DNA of 64,000 bases from UBA5069 sp964560495 (GTDB lineage Bacteria; Chloroflexota; Anaerolineae; Caldilineales; Caldilineaceae), in the NCBI GenBank assembly GCA_964560495.1, contig CAZLMM010000001.1, positions 124,001-188,000 on the forward strand. The letters are read 5' to 3'. The position numbers and the translations under genes were made by a program. The notes beneath the pieces were generated by a model that saw nothing but the letters and a program-made list of their open reading frames with translations, searched no databases and was not told the origin of the DNA. Shown here piece after piece: positions 1 to 8,755 of the stretch. Numbering within the stretch: position 1 is the stretch's first letter; each line of letters opens with the position of its first letter.

Positions 1-3000
1 CCTGGATCATGACCTGGGCCTTATTCAAGCTGTGAGGATTGGCGTCGCAATAGCCCGGTGAAGTCACCACACCCACCAGTTTTCCCCAGTCCGCTGGCAC
101 GGCGACTGTCATTGTCACGGGAAGCGACAGCGACCCGTAGGGCGTGTCATTCTTGACGCGCAACGTAGCGAAGTAGTTGCCGGGCTGATCCACCTCGGGC
201 GCGCCAGCATCGAAGGCGACCATGATGCTCTCCGCGCTAGCGGCTGCTACTGTGCCTGTGATTGGCGTTTCGCTCAGCCAGGGCACATCGCCCACTGTTG
301 CACAGTCGCCCAGGCCAGGATATAACTCCACATCAGAGATGGGGCTGAAACCACCAGTGGAACCACCGATCTTATAGAAACCGCACGCACTGCCGCTGCG
401 ATAGACTGCAATGTTGGCGTTTGCTTCGGGCGCCCAGGCGTCGGCCACCGGGTCATAAACCAACGTCTCATTGGTCACCGTGGCAAAGTTGTCGGTCACG
501 CCGCCGGTGAGCCACAATTTGCCCATGGCGCTGGAGTAGGCAGCGCCCCAACGCGTCTCGGGCATGTCAGCCAGTTGCGTCCAGGCATCGAGGGTCGGGT
601 CATAGACATAGGTGTTGTCCGATTCACTGTTGCCGGCTGTTCCGCCTGCACAATAGATCTTCCCAGCAATAGCGCCGCAGGCGGCCCACGAGATCGGCTC
701 GGGATAGGGGGCGACTTGCGTCCAGGAATCTGCGCCTGGCGAATAGCGATAGACCTCAGTCGTTCCGCAAGCATCCGCACAGCCGCCGATGACGTAGAAG
801 TCATCATCCAACGCCACACCTGCGCCTGCTGCATAGGCTGCTGGCGTTGCTGCGCCCATCGACCAGGCATCAGCAGCCGGATCGTAGATTTCCAGATCAG
901 CCACAGGGATACCGAATTCGCTCCAGCCGCCCACAACATAGAGCTTGCCGTCAATGAAGGCGGCGGCGGGTTTCTCCCGGGCATGAGTCATGGGCGTAAG
1001 TGAACTCCATGCGTTGCCGCCTGGGTCGTAGACATAATGATTTGCTGTGATGATGTTGCCATCGTACCCCCCCACCGAATGGACCAGGCCATCCCACACC
1101 GCCGCGGTGTTGTCCATGATAGGCGAAGGATAGCTCGCCACGGGCGTCCATGGCGGCGCGTTGGGCGGCGGCAACGGCTTCTGGAGGTCAGGTAGCATAA
1201 CGCCCGGCTGGAAGCGCCCCGAGCTGAATTGCCCGTGGCGCACACGCACAGGCGCGCCAGGTTGGGGTCGCACCAGGATGCGTCCGCCGTCCAGCTCCAC
1301 AAACTCGAACGCGGCGTCACGGTTGCCCAGGTTCGCCAGTTTTAGCTCCACTGTGGTGAAGTCGCCCAGCCCCAAAGAGGCAGATAGGGCAGGCGGCGTT
1401 GCGTCCAACAGGCCGGCGCGCAGATGAAAGTCCCGACGAATGACGCCATTGACGACAACGCTCACCAATGCTTCATCATCCCCATAACCATTTTTGCCCA
1501 CAAAAAGCAGATGGTCGCCATCTGGAGTGAAGAGGATATAGAAGCCGTTGTCCAGCGCAGGGTCCTCAGGCGTGGCAAAGGAGGAAGTCGCCCCGGCGGC
1601 GTCATTCGCAATATGTGCGCCGTTCACGCCAGCGCCTGTGTTCTCATCGTAGACATTACCAACGACCAGACCGCCGGAGATCGCTTCGCAGCCATTGACG
1701 GTGTCGAGATAGCCAGGCGCGCTGCACTCAGGCGCGGCATAAAGGGTGAAATCCTCGTTTGCGCCACCCGTCGGTGGAACGATGATGCGGCTTTCGGGCA
1801 AATACCCCACACTCACTGCGCTAACGTCGAGAGCATATTCAGTCCCCTCAAAGAGCTCGACCGAGTAATCACCTGTCTGCGGGTCGCTGAAGATCGTTCC
1901 ATCGAAACCTTCGGCGTGGATGTCAATGCGGGCGTAGAGCGGCCAGCCATGACCGCCATCTGTGACTGCGCCAGCAACGGTGACTTTGGGCGCAGCGGTC
2001 AGGGCGAAATCCTGTACAGTCGTTTGATCTTCGAGGATCTCCAGGCCAGTTGCGCCGTCGGGCAAGTAGCCATACGCGCTGAGGGCTGCATCGTAGGAGC
2101 CGACCGGCAGCGTGATTTTGTAGAAACCGCTGTCGTCGGTGAAGCTCAGGATGCCGCCGCCCAGGTTAACCCGTGCGTGAGCAATCGGATCGCCGGTGTC
2201 AATATCCGTCACAACACCCTGGAGCACACCGATGGGGCCGCTGGTGCAGGTGGGGAACTTGAATGACCCAATGCGTGTGAACCAGTTGCTCCAGTTTTGG
2301 GAGTTCCCGCTGGGCACGTATTCGGTAGTAAACCAGAAGGTGCAATCGTCCAGCGGGTCCAGAGTGAGCATACTGTAGTCGCCCCAACGCGAGGCGCCCA
2401 CCTGCGAGGTGAGACCTGTCGCCATTTCGACTTCGCCCTGAGGCAGTGTATCCGCCGGATCGTCCGCCAGACGTCCGGTGTAGCGAATGCTGGGATACTT
2501 GCTGTCACTGGAGATGGAATAACCAATGGCGACATTCCCACTGTGATCCATAGCCGCACTGCCCATCCAGCGGTTCAGACCGTCGTCGGGGCCAAAAGTG
2601 CCCTGCTGTTGAATTGTCCAGCCTGCGCCGGCGTTGCGCAGCTCATACCAACGCACGCCGGCTCGCCCGTCGCCCGCCGAACCGGTCACGTCTACGGAAT
2701 GGTTCACCACCATGGCGGCATGGTCGCCCATGTTGCGGTATTGCAGACGATACATGAGGCGGTCGGCCAGGTCTTCCAAAACCGGCGCGCCGTCTGGTTG
2801 CGGAATACACTGACCGCGGAAGGCAGGGCAGATTTGCGAATCGAAAGCCGCGGTTGGAAGAAGGCTTTCCAGTGTAAAGGTGGAATTGGCAGGTATGACC
2901 CAATCCGTGGAAAACGCCCAAAGCTGCAGGCGATCTTCCGGCGCGCCATAGAGATCATCATCGAATGTGAGGAAGTAGTTAGGCGTCCCAGCTGATGGCG

Positions 3001-3997
3001 AGACGCCATCCAGATCGGCCGGCAACATCCCCCCAATATTGGGGTCCACATCGAAGAGATCGAAGCTGATCTGGCGCGCCGGCAATCCTGCCAGGATCTT
3101 GTCGCGTTCGAAGACCCATACGCCCTGGCCCGCCCAGGCAAAGGAGGCGCCGTCGAATTGGTTGACTGCCATGTAATAGCCATCAGGCCAGACGCCAAAC
3201 TTGGGGTAGTCATTGAGCTTGGTCTCGCTCACCAAGAAATCGTAACGGTGCCAGGCGCCGGTGGGATCGTCGGTCTGCGAAACGGCGATGCACTGATGAA
3301 AGCCGTCCGGCGCAAAGAGGGCAAACTGGCTCATGAACCACCGATTGGCCAGCTCATCATAGAGCACGATGATATCGCCGTTGTTGTTCGACTCACAAAT
3401 GCCGCCAAAGCCTTGCCACAGGGAATTGCCCGCCGCCGGACCATACACCAACGTCGCAACGTCGCCGCTTCGGTCGAGCTCCCAGATGGCGAAGACAATG
3501 TTGACCCATTGCACATAATGATTTGGTCCCACAGCGCCGGCGGTGTCGGGCGGCGCAACCATGCCGCCAACAACGGCCTGATTGTCCTCATTGCTCAATC
3601 CCTCGAAGTTGAAGTCTGTCCCAGGCATTGCCAATACACCAGGCCAGTTCTGAAGAGCGCCGTCCCGGCGAACGCTGGCTGCCCCGCTCGGCTGGAGGGC
3701 CGTACGAGGCAGGAGATGGACAGGCAACTCCTTGCGCGCCGCCTCGCCAGGCGTGGCCGGGACAAGAAGCGGTCTCATGTCGCGCAAGGCCGGCGACAGG
3801 TCGTTCTTTAGCGATGCGCTCACTCGCAATTGGGGAAGGACGGGCGACGGTTCAGGCGGCGCTGGCTGGCCGCGCTGCTGAATAGCGGGCTGTCGCCCAT
3901 TCGCGACCGCCAGCGGGGCGTGACTGGCGGAAAGGGCAATCAACGAAACAATAGCAAACAGAAAGAGAAATGCGCGAACAAGGCGTGAGAAATACAT
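1..3997 (-). CDS. Large secreted kelch-repeat / carboxypeptidase-regulatory-like protein, 3' end cut by window edge
   Basis: An uninterrupted minus-strand frame runs from an ATG at 3997 to the left edge, at least 1332 codons with no stop. The start has a good ribosome site (AAAGGAG, about 6 nt before). Residues 1-34 are a signal peptide (MYFSRLVRAFLFLFAIVSLI, then small residues). Next comes a catalytic-looking but unassigned beta-propeller-type region containing GAVGPNHYVQWVN and WGDYSMLTLDP. Two or more carboxypeptidase-regulatory-like (CnaB-fold) domains follow (GVVTDIDTGDPIAHARVNLG; GNVYDENTGAGVNGAHIAND). The last third holds kelch-type repeats such as GKLYVVGGWSEFG, DDFYVIGGCADACG and GKIYCAGG. 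It is probably a large secreted or surface protein. The ligand is unknown, and a protease or anchor domain could lie beyond the edge. Several plus-strand frames over this region are high-GC shadows. Confidence 0.85.
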   Translation of the reverse strand, partial: MYFSRLVRAFLFLFAIVSLIALSASHAPLAVANGRQPAIQQRGQPAPPEPSPVLPQLRVSASLKNDLSPALRDMRPLLVPATPGEAARKELPVHLLPRTALQPSGAASVRRDGALQNWPGVLAMPGTDFNFEGLSNEDNQAVVGGMVAPPDTAGAVGPNHYVQWVNIVFAIWELDRSGDVATLVYGPAAGNSLWQGFGGICESNNNGDIIVLYDELANRWFMSQFALFAPDGFHQCIAVSQTDDPTGAWHRYDFLVSETKLNDYPKFGVWPDGYYMAVNQFDGASFAWAGQGVWVFERDKILAGLPARQISFDLFDVDPNIGGMLPADLDGVSPSAGTPNYFLTFDDDLYGAPEDRLQLWAFSTDWVIPANSTFTLESLLPTAAFDSQICPAFRGQCIPQPDGAPVLEDLADRLMYRLQYRNMGDHAAMVVNHSVDVTGSAGDGRAGVRWYELRNAGAGWTIQQQGTFGPDDGLNRWMGSAAMDHSGNVAIGYSISSDSKYPSIRYTGRLADDPADTLPQGEVEMATGLTSQVGASRWGDYSMLTLDPLDDCTFWFTTEYVPSGNSQNWSNWFTRIGSFKFPTCTSGPIGVLQGVVTDIDTGDPIAHARVNLGGGILSFTDDSGFYKITLPVGSYDAALSAYGYLPDGATGLEILEDQTTVQDFALTAAPKVTVAGAVTDGGHGWPLYARIDIHAEGFDGTIFSDPQTGDYSVELFEGTEYALDVSAVSVGYLPESRIIVPPTGGANEDFTLYAAPECSAPGYLDTVNGCEAISGGLVVGNVYDENTGAGVNGAHIANDAAGATSSFATPEDPALDNGFYILFTPDGDHLLFVGKNGYGDDEALVSVVVNGVIRRDFHLRAGLLDATPPALSASLGLGDFTTVELKLANLGNRDAAFEFVELDGGRILVRPQPGAPVRVRHGQFSSGRFQPGVMLPDLQKPLPPPNAPPWTPVASYPSPIMDNTAAVWDGLVHSVGGYDGNIITANHYVYDPGGNAWSSLTPMTHAREKPAAAFIDGKLYVVGGWSEFGIPVADLEIYDPAADAWSMGAATPAAYAAGAGVALDDDFYVIGGCADACGTTEVYRYSPGADSWTQVAPYPEPISWAACGAIAGKIYCAGGTAGNSESDNTYVYDPTLDAWTQLADMPETRWGAAYSSAMGKLWLTGGVTDNFATVTNETLVYDPVADAWAPEANANIAVYRSGSACGFYKIGGSTGGFSPISDVELYPGLGDCATVGDVPWLSETPITGTVAAASAESIMVAFDAGAPEVDQPGNYFATLRVKNDTPYGSLSLPVTMTVAVPADWGKLVGVVTSPGYCDANPHSLNKAQVMIQ

Positions 3998-4163
3998 AGG
4001 GGCTCCTTTGTGATGAGCGTTGAGTAAAATCGCTGGATGCGAATCGAGCAGCGCGCTTGCTCACCTTCAGCAGCGCGGCGAAACTACCTGGATGGTCTCA
4101 GTTGTAGTCACCGGCGAAGCGAAAAATCAGGTTTCGGGTTATTCTGTACATTATGTAAGGAAG

Positions 4164-4177
4164 TTTCCAATTGGAAA
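4164..4177. promoter_or_regulatory. Perfect 14-bp palindrome at the transcription start, putative operator
   Basis: TTTCCAATTGGAAA is a perfect palindrome abutting the -10 box of the minus-strand promoter, so it covers the expected +1. That position is typical of a repressor operator. The binding protein is unknown. Confidence 0.4.
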
Positions 4178-4205
4178 GTATAGCATATTGCAGCGCACGG
4201 GTCAA
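4177..4205 (-). promoter_or_regulatory. Sigma70-type promoter of the secreted kelch gene
   Basis: On the minus strand TTGACC (4200-4205) and TATACT (4177-4182) are separated by exactly 17 nt, a near-consensus housekeeping promoter. It lies about 180 nt upstream of the ATG at 3997 and is the only strong promoter seen in the 397-bp gap before the CCA gene. Confidence 0.65.
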
Positions 4206-4258
4206 TCATCGACTCACCTACGGTTGCGAAGTAATAGACTTGACAAGTCCTTCGCTAA

Positions 4259-4327
4259 ACTGCGGTTGCTTTGAAACCAGGAGTTTTTGAACTGTGAAAA
4301 CTCCTGGTTTCAAACAGAGCGAAGTAT
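4259..4327. repeat. 69-bp palindromic intergenic repeat, copy 1
   Basis: The core is an 18-bp perfect inverted repeat (4270-4287 / 4297-4314, from TTTGAAACC to GGTTTCAAA) with a 9-nt loop, flanked by ACTGCGGTTGC and CAGAGCGAAGTAT. A second 69-bp copy of equal length lies at 11806-11874. The rest of the 3998-4394 gap holds the minus-strand promoter and palindrome and no gene. Confidence 0.75.
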
Positions 4328-4394
4328 AGTGGCTTTGGCAGGTCAATGGAAGCGAACTTGACCAATCTCCCCTTGCAAGCTATCCTTCCGATTC

Positions 4395-5981
4395 ATGAAC
4401 TGGAAACCGAAACATCCCGCCTTTCAGACCCTCTTGCAGGCTATTTCCCAGGAAATCAGCCCAGCCTATGTGGTAGGCGGCGCGGTGCGCGACCATCTCT
4501 TGGGTCGCGATGACCGCATCGTGGACATCGACGTGGCTGTACCCCATTCGGCCAACCCGGTGGCGCGACGCGTGGCCGACCGTCTGGGCTGGGCCTACTA
4601 TCCTCTGGACGAGGCGCGTGACGTGGCGCGCCTTGTCTTCACCGCCGCCAGCAAGCCCTTGGTGTGCGATGTGGCGCGGTTACGTGGAGGTGAGATTGCA
4701 GCCGATTTGCTCAGCCGCGATTTCACAGTCAACGCCCTGGCTTGTGTCCTGGAACACGGGCGAGCGGCGGCATTGATCGACGTCTGCGGCGGCGTCGATG
4801 ATTTGGCGCGCCGCATCCTGCGTCGGGTCAGCGCGGCCAGCCTGGCCGACGACCCCATCCGCATGGTGCGCGCAGTGCGCATGGCGCTCGATTTTGGTCT
4901 GGCTCTGGATGAGGAAACCCGCGAGCAGATTCTGCGCATGCCCAGCGCCATCATCCTGACCAGCCCGGAACGACTGCGCGACGAATTGTGGAAACTCCTG
5001 GCCAGCGATTCCGCCAGCCGGGCCATCGAAGAGCTACGTCTGCTGGGGGTGCTGCCCTACCTGCTACCCGAGGTGGCTGCCATGGTGGGCGTAGAGCAAT
5101 CGCCGCCCCATCACCTGGATGTCTATGAGCACACGCTCTTGACCATGAGCAACATGGGTTGGCTGGCCGCCTGGCTACGGGGAGAATCTGTGGTTGCTGA
5201 TAATCTGGCCAAGACTATGTGTCTAGAGGCCTTGACGCCGTGGAAGTTCGATCTGCGCCAGCATTTTTCGCCTACCATTGCCTCCGGCCATTCGCGCGCC
5301 GATTGGTTGATGTGGTATGCTTTGTTCCATGACGTGGGCAAACCCGAAGCCCGCCAAGTGGAAAAGCAGCCGACCGGCGCTCTCCGCTATCGATTTTTCG
5401 AGCACGAAGTGCGCAGCGCACAAATGACCAATCAGCGGTTGTCGATGTTGCGCTTCAGTCGTCAGGAGATCGACCTGGCTACCGCCGTAGTGCGTCACCA
5501 CATGCGCCCCCATTTGCTCGACGCCAGTTTCCGCAACGCGCCCATCAGCCGCCGGGCATGTTATCGATTCTTTCGCGATGTGGGCGGCAAACAAGTCGAC
5601 CAGCCGCCTGGCATTGATGTAGCGATTCTGGCTTTGGCCGACTACCTTTCGATTCACCGTGAATCGCCGCCTCCCGCCTGGCAGGAGTATCTGGCCCATG
5701 TGGGGGACTTGTTGCGCTTTGTCTTGACTGAAAAAGGGCTGGAGCGCGCACGTCTGACTCCTCTGGTGGATGGCTATCTGCTGATGAAACATTTCAGTCT
5801 TGCGCCCGGCCCACTGGTGGGAAGGTTGTTGGAGCAGATCGCTGAAGCGCAAGCAGCCGGCGAAATCAATAGCGAACGGGAAGCGATAGGCTACGCCGGA
5901 GAGTTGCTTGCGGCGGCTTCGAGTGCAGAGGATGCACACATGCCCCATTTCGAGCAGTCAACGAATCTCATTCTCAACTGA
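4395..5981 (+). CDS. CCA tRNA nucleotidyltransferase family protein with HD domain (possible CC-adding enzyme)
   Basis: 528 aa, class II nucleotidyltransferase (poly(A) polymerase family). The head motif GGAVRDHLLGR (residues 28-38) is followed by DIDVAVP, giving the two metal-binding aspartates, and by an RDFTVNALA motif near 109-117. The neck and body include LADDPIRMVRAVRMALDF. The C-terminal half has an HD-type site (HHLDVYEHTLLTMSN, then ALFHDVGKPEARQ), as in enzymes that also act on 2',3'-cyclic or 3'-phosphate ends. Its role is maturation or repair of tRNA 3' ends in the cytoplasm. A second, larger family member at 50600-53353 carries DHH and CBS domains. Lineages with two such genes often split CC- and A-addition between them, so this may be the CC-adding partner. 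That assignment is inference. Confidence 0.85.
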   Translation: MNWKPKHPAFQTLLQAISQEISPAYVVGGAVRDHLLGRDDRIVDIDVAVPHSANPVARRVADRLGWAYYPLDEARDVARLVFTAASKPLVCDVARLRGGEIAADLLSRDFTVNALACVLEHGRAAALIDVCGGVDDLARRILRRVSAASLADDPIRMVRAVRMALDFGLALDEETREQILRMPSAIILTSPERLRDELWKLLASDSASRAIEELRLLGVLPYLLPEVAAMVGVEQSPPHHLDVYEHTLLTMSNMGWLAAWLRGESVVADNLAKTMCLEALTPWKFDLRQHFSPTIASGHSRADWLMWYALFHDVGKPEARQVEKQPTGALRYRFFEHEVRSAQMTNQRLSMLRFSRQEIDLATAVVRHHMRPHLLDASFRNAPISRRACYRFFRDVGGKQVDQPPGIDVAILALADYLSIHRESPPPAWQEYLAHVGDLLRFVLTEKGLERARLTPLVDGYLLMKHFSLAPGPLVGRLLEQIAEAQAAGEINSEREAIGYAGELLAAASSAEDAHMPHFEQSTNLILN

Positions 5982-6022
5982 TGCAGCGTTGACTGAAGTG
6001 TTGCTTTTTCGAGATCCGATCC

Positions 6023-7579
6023 ATGGCGATCACGCCTTGCCCCTATCTGGGGACGTTGGACGAACAATACAGCCCAGGAACGCCAGTCGAATACCCCAGT
6101 TTTGAGAATCACTGTCTCGCTGCCGATGACCAAGACAGCCTCCTGCTGGCGGATCAAGCGACCTACTGTCTCTCTGGAGGGTATCGCCACTGTCCGCGCT
6201 ATCGAGCGGCCCATGCCATGGCCAACCCCGGCGATCCGGCGGCGGCGGCCAGCGCGCCATTGCCTGCGTTCGGCGAGTCGCCGTTAGCCTCAGATCAGTT
6301 GCGGCTCGGTCCGGTCTATTTCGACAGCGATGATGAACGTGCAGCGTCCCGTCGGCGTTGGGCCTGGCTGGGCGCAGCAGTCATGTTTATGACCGTGCTG
6401 CTGTGCGGCGCAATGTTGGCCGCCTATACAGGCTGGCAATATATCCAGACCACTCTGGCCGGGCAGTCGCTGGCTGGGCGGGTGGATACAGTAGCCAGCA
6501 GCACTGCGCCATCTCCCGCTGCGCCGCTTTGGGTGGTGATGACTGCCACGTCCGTCCCACTTGCCTTGCCCCCATCGGCCACACCCATGCCTCAACCTGC
6601 GGCGCAGGAATCCGCCTTCCCTATCGCTGTGACGCCCACTCCAGCCCCTGCCAACCTCATCACGTCGCCTGGCGACGCCAGCGACCCCAACGCCCCGCCC
6701 ATCATTGTGGTGGAGCCGCAGACAAACAATAATGTGATCCTTCCCGCGCCGGTCGTGGAAGCGCCGGTGGATATTCAGGCGCAGATCCCAACGCGACGCC
6801 CCACGCCTGTCTTCGATATCCCCACCAGCACGCCAGAACAACCCTCCCCAACACCGACCTTCACCCTCACGCCAACGCCGTTGGGCACACCAATTGTCTT
6901 TTTCAGCGCAGCCGAGTCGGCCTTGCAGGATGGCGAATGTACGATTGTCAGTTGGAACGTGGCCAATGTACGCGAGGTCTACTATGAGAATATCGGCGTG
7001 GATGGTCGCGGACAGAAAGAAGAGTGCATCAACGATCTGATTGAAATTTTCAAGCTGACGGTCGTCCTCCCCGATGGCGTCACTCGCGTCTACACCACCA
7101 GCGTGACCATGCTCATGCCCACGGCCACGCCCCTGCCGACAGCTACCTTCACGCCTGAGCCGGTGCTCACACCCACCTGGACGCCCCTACCGCCCACGCC
7201 AACCGCCACTTCAAACATCGTCTATGGGGTGGCGGTCAATGTCAACGGCAGCACGCGCCAGACGTGCAACGTCGGACAGGATTGCGAGATCGGCTTGGTG
7301 GTCATCAACACGGGCAACGCCATCGACAACCTGCTCGTGGGCATCGCCGAAGCTGGCGCGTGGCCGACCATGGTCTGTCGTCAGGATGGCGTCTGCGCCA
7401 CCAGCAATCTCGCCTTGACGACTGTGGGACCAGGAAACGCCGCCTACATCGTACTGCGCGTCAGCATCCCGGCGGATGTCGCGGGTCAAAGCCAGACCAT
7501 TGGAGTGCAGGCGGTCAGCTCTGGCTCGGGCGGCTCCAGTTCGTCGGGCGTCACCCAGGTGGAGATCATCGCCCAGTAG
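6023..7579 (+). CDS. Membrane-anchored protein with cytoplasmic four-Cys box and extracellular P/T-rich stalk
   Basis: 518 aa. Residues 1-60 carry a Cys box (C6, C31, C49, C57, beginning PCPYLG and ending HCPRY). I recall this type of box at the start of various Chloroflexota LysM or membrane proteins; a metal site is plausible but unproven. One transmembrane helix lies near 113-135 (WAWLGAAVMFMTVLL...). Outside is a Pro/Thr/Ser-rich stalk (repeated TPxPTxT), then a small Ig-like segment near 290-355 with conserved cysteines, another stalk, and a C-terminal beta-sandwich (about 405-518: TCNVGQDCEIGLVVINTG). The topology suggests linkage of an internal Cys module to an external adhesion or sensor module. 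Downstream is a convergent aldo/keto reductase. The function is unknown. Confidence 0.7.
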   Translation: MAITPCPYLGTLDEQYSPGTPVEYPSFENHCLAADDQDSLLLADQATYCLSGGYRHCPRYRAAHAMANPGDPAAAASAPLPAFGESPLASDQLRLGPVYFDSDDERAASRRRWAWLGAAVMFMTVLLCGAMLAAYTGWQYIQTTLAGQSLAGRVDTVASSTAPSPAAPLWVVMTATSVPLALPPSATPMPQPAAQESAFPIAVTPTPAPANLITSPGDASDPNAPPIIVVEPQTNNNVILPAPVVEAPVDIQAQIPTRRPTPVFDIPTSTPEQPSPTPTFTLTPTPLGTPIVFFSAAESALQDGECTIVSWNVANVREVYYENIGVDGRGQKEECINDLIEIFKLTVVLPDGVTRVYTTSVTMLMPTATPLPTATFTPEPVLTPTWTPLPPTPTATSNIVYGVAVNVNGSTRQTCNVGQDCEIGLVVINTGNAIDNLLVGIAEAGAWPTMVCRQDGVCATSNLALTTVGPGNAAYIVLRVSIPADVAGQSQTIGVQAVSSGSGGSSSSGVTQVEIIAQ

Positions 7580-7654
7580 ATGCAGGTAAGAATTCAGCCG
7601 ATAGACAACGGACGATCAATCCGTTCACAATTCATCATCCACCATTTACCATTA

Positions 7655-8611
7655 TCAGCCCTCATCCAGCCAGCGCATCTCCTCGGCTGTCAGGCGCAAC
7701 GACATGGCCTGCATATTGGCGCGAAATTCGTCGGCAGACTGGCAACCCACCAGCGCAAAGATATTGAGGGGCTGGCTCATGACATAGGCAGTGGCGATCT
7801 GGGGGATAGTCAATCCTTTTTGAGTCGCCATCTCCTGCGCCCGGTCCAAACGTTGAAAGTTCTCCTCCGAGCAATAGCACTCCACGCACAGCTTGTCCAG
7901 ATAGCTCTCGAAGGTGTGCAGATTGTCGCGGCGGAAACGGCCGCTGAAAAAGCCGCCGGCCAGGCTCGACCAGGAAAAGATGGGCATCTTCTGTTGGCGA
8001 TACCATGCGCGATCCGCTGCTGCCTGCGGCCCGCTGATGCTGATGCAGTTCTCCCATGGCTCTTTCACCTGTACGGCCAGGCTGTAGTTGGGGCTGCTCA
8101 CGGCAAATGGCTCCAGACCATGAGCAGCAGCATACTCATTGGCTGCGCGCAGGCGCTCTACGCTCCAGTTCGACCCGCCAAAGGCATGGATGAGGCCGGC
8201 GCGCTTATGTTCGTTCAGAACCTCAACGATCGAACCCACTGGTACATTCGGGTCGTCGCGGTGCAGCACATAGAGATCGATGAAGTCGAACTTGAAGCGC
8301 GCCAGTGAGTCATGAAGGTCGCTGGTGATGTCATAGGGCGTCACGCGGCGACGATCCTGACTGTGATGCGCGCCCTTGCCCAGGATTACCACCTTGTCGC
8401 GCACCCCTCGGTCGTTGACCCACCGCCCGACGGTGCGTTCGTTGTCGCCGCCGCCATATTGATGCGCGGTGTCAAAGGTGGTGCAGCCCAATTCGAAGAT
8501 GGCGTCGAGCAATTCAAAACTGTAATCGATCGCCCTGGAGCTGACCATGACCGTTCCCTGCACCAGGCGCGAGACCGGCTTGTCGATGCCGGGCACTGTT
8601 CCATATTCCAT
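7655..8611 (-). CDS. Aldo/keto reductase
   Basis: 318 aa (beta/alpha)8 NADPH-dependent oxidoreductase. The catalytic tetrad is visible: Asp and Tyr in FDTAHQYGGG, Lys in VVILGKGAH, and His in LYVLHRDDPNVP. FGGSNWSVERL and the C-terminal IATAYVMSQPLNIFALVG fit the cofactor half of the fold. Length and motifs match the YdjG/YhdN-like group. The substrate cannot be told. It is transcribed divergently from the M23/GH protein at 8756 across a 144-bp gap. Confidence 0.88.
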   Translation of the reverse strand: MEYGTVPGIDKPVSRLVQGTVMVSSRAIDYSFELLDAIFELGCTTFDTAHQYGGGDNERTVGRWVNDRGVRDKVVILGKGAHHSQDRRRVTPYDITSDLHDSLARFKFDFIDLYVLHRDDPNVPVGSIVEVLNEHKRAGLIHAFGGSNWSVERLRAANEYAAAHGLEPFAVSSPNYSLAVQVKEPWENCISISGPQAAADRAWYRQQKMPIFSWSSLAGGFFSGRFRRDNLHTFESYLDKLCVECYCSEENFQRLDRAQEMATQKGLTIPQIATAYVMSQPLNIFALVGCQSADEFRANMQAMSLRLTAEEMRWLDEG

Positions 8612-8684
8612 GCGTGTTTTTTCCCCTTATGTGAGACTGAATCGTAGGCGCTGCTTTGGCGGAAAAGGTGCGCGCTTGCTCCAC

Positions 8685-8713
8685 TTGCAGCGCGCCGATG
8701 GAGGCGCTATAAT
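8685..8713 (+). promoter_or_regulatory. Putative promoter of the M23/GH mosaic gene
   Basis: A consensus -10 TATAAT (8708-8713) lies 17 nt after a weak -35 (TTGCAG, 8685-8690). It leaves about 35 nt of leader before an AAGGAG ribosome site and the ATG at 8756. Confidence 0.45.
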
Positions 8714-8755
8714 GACTTCCTGCCAATCGACGCTTTCAATGAAGGAGCGACCCTC

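Noticed and set aside
1424..2266. 280-codon plus-strand frame
   Set aside because: Lies wholly antisense to the continuous minus-strand kelch/CnaB gene, shows no family motif and has shadow-like composition.
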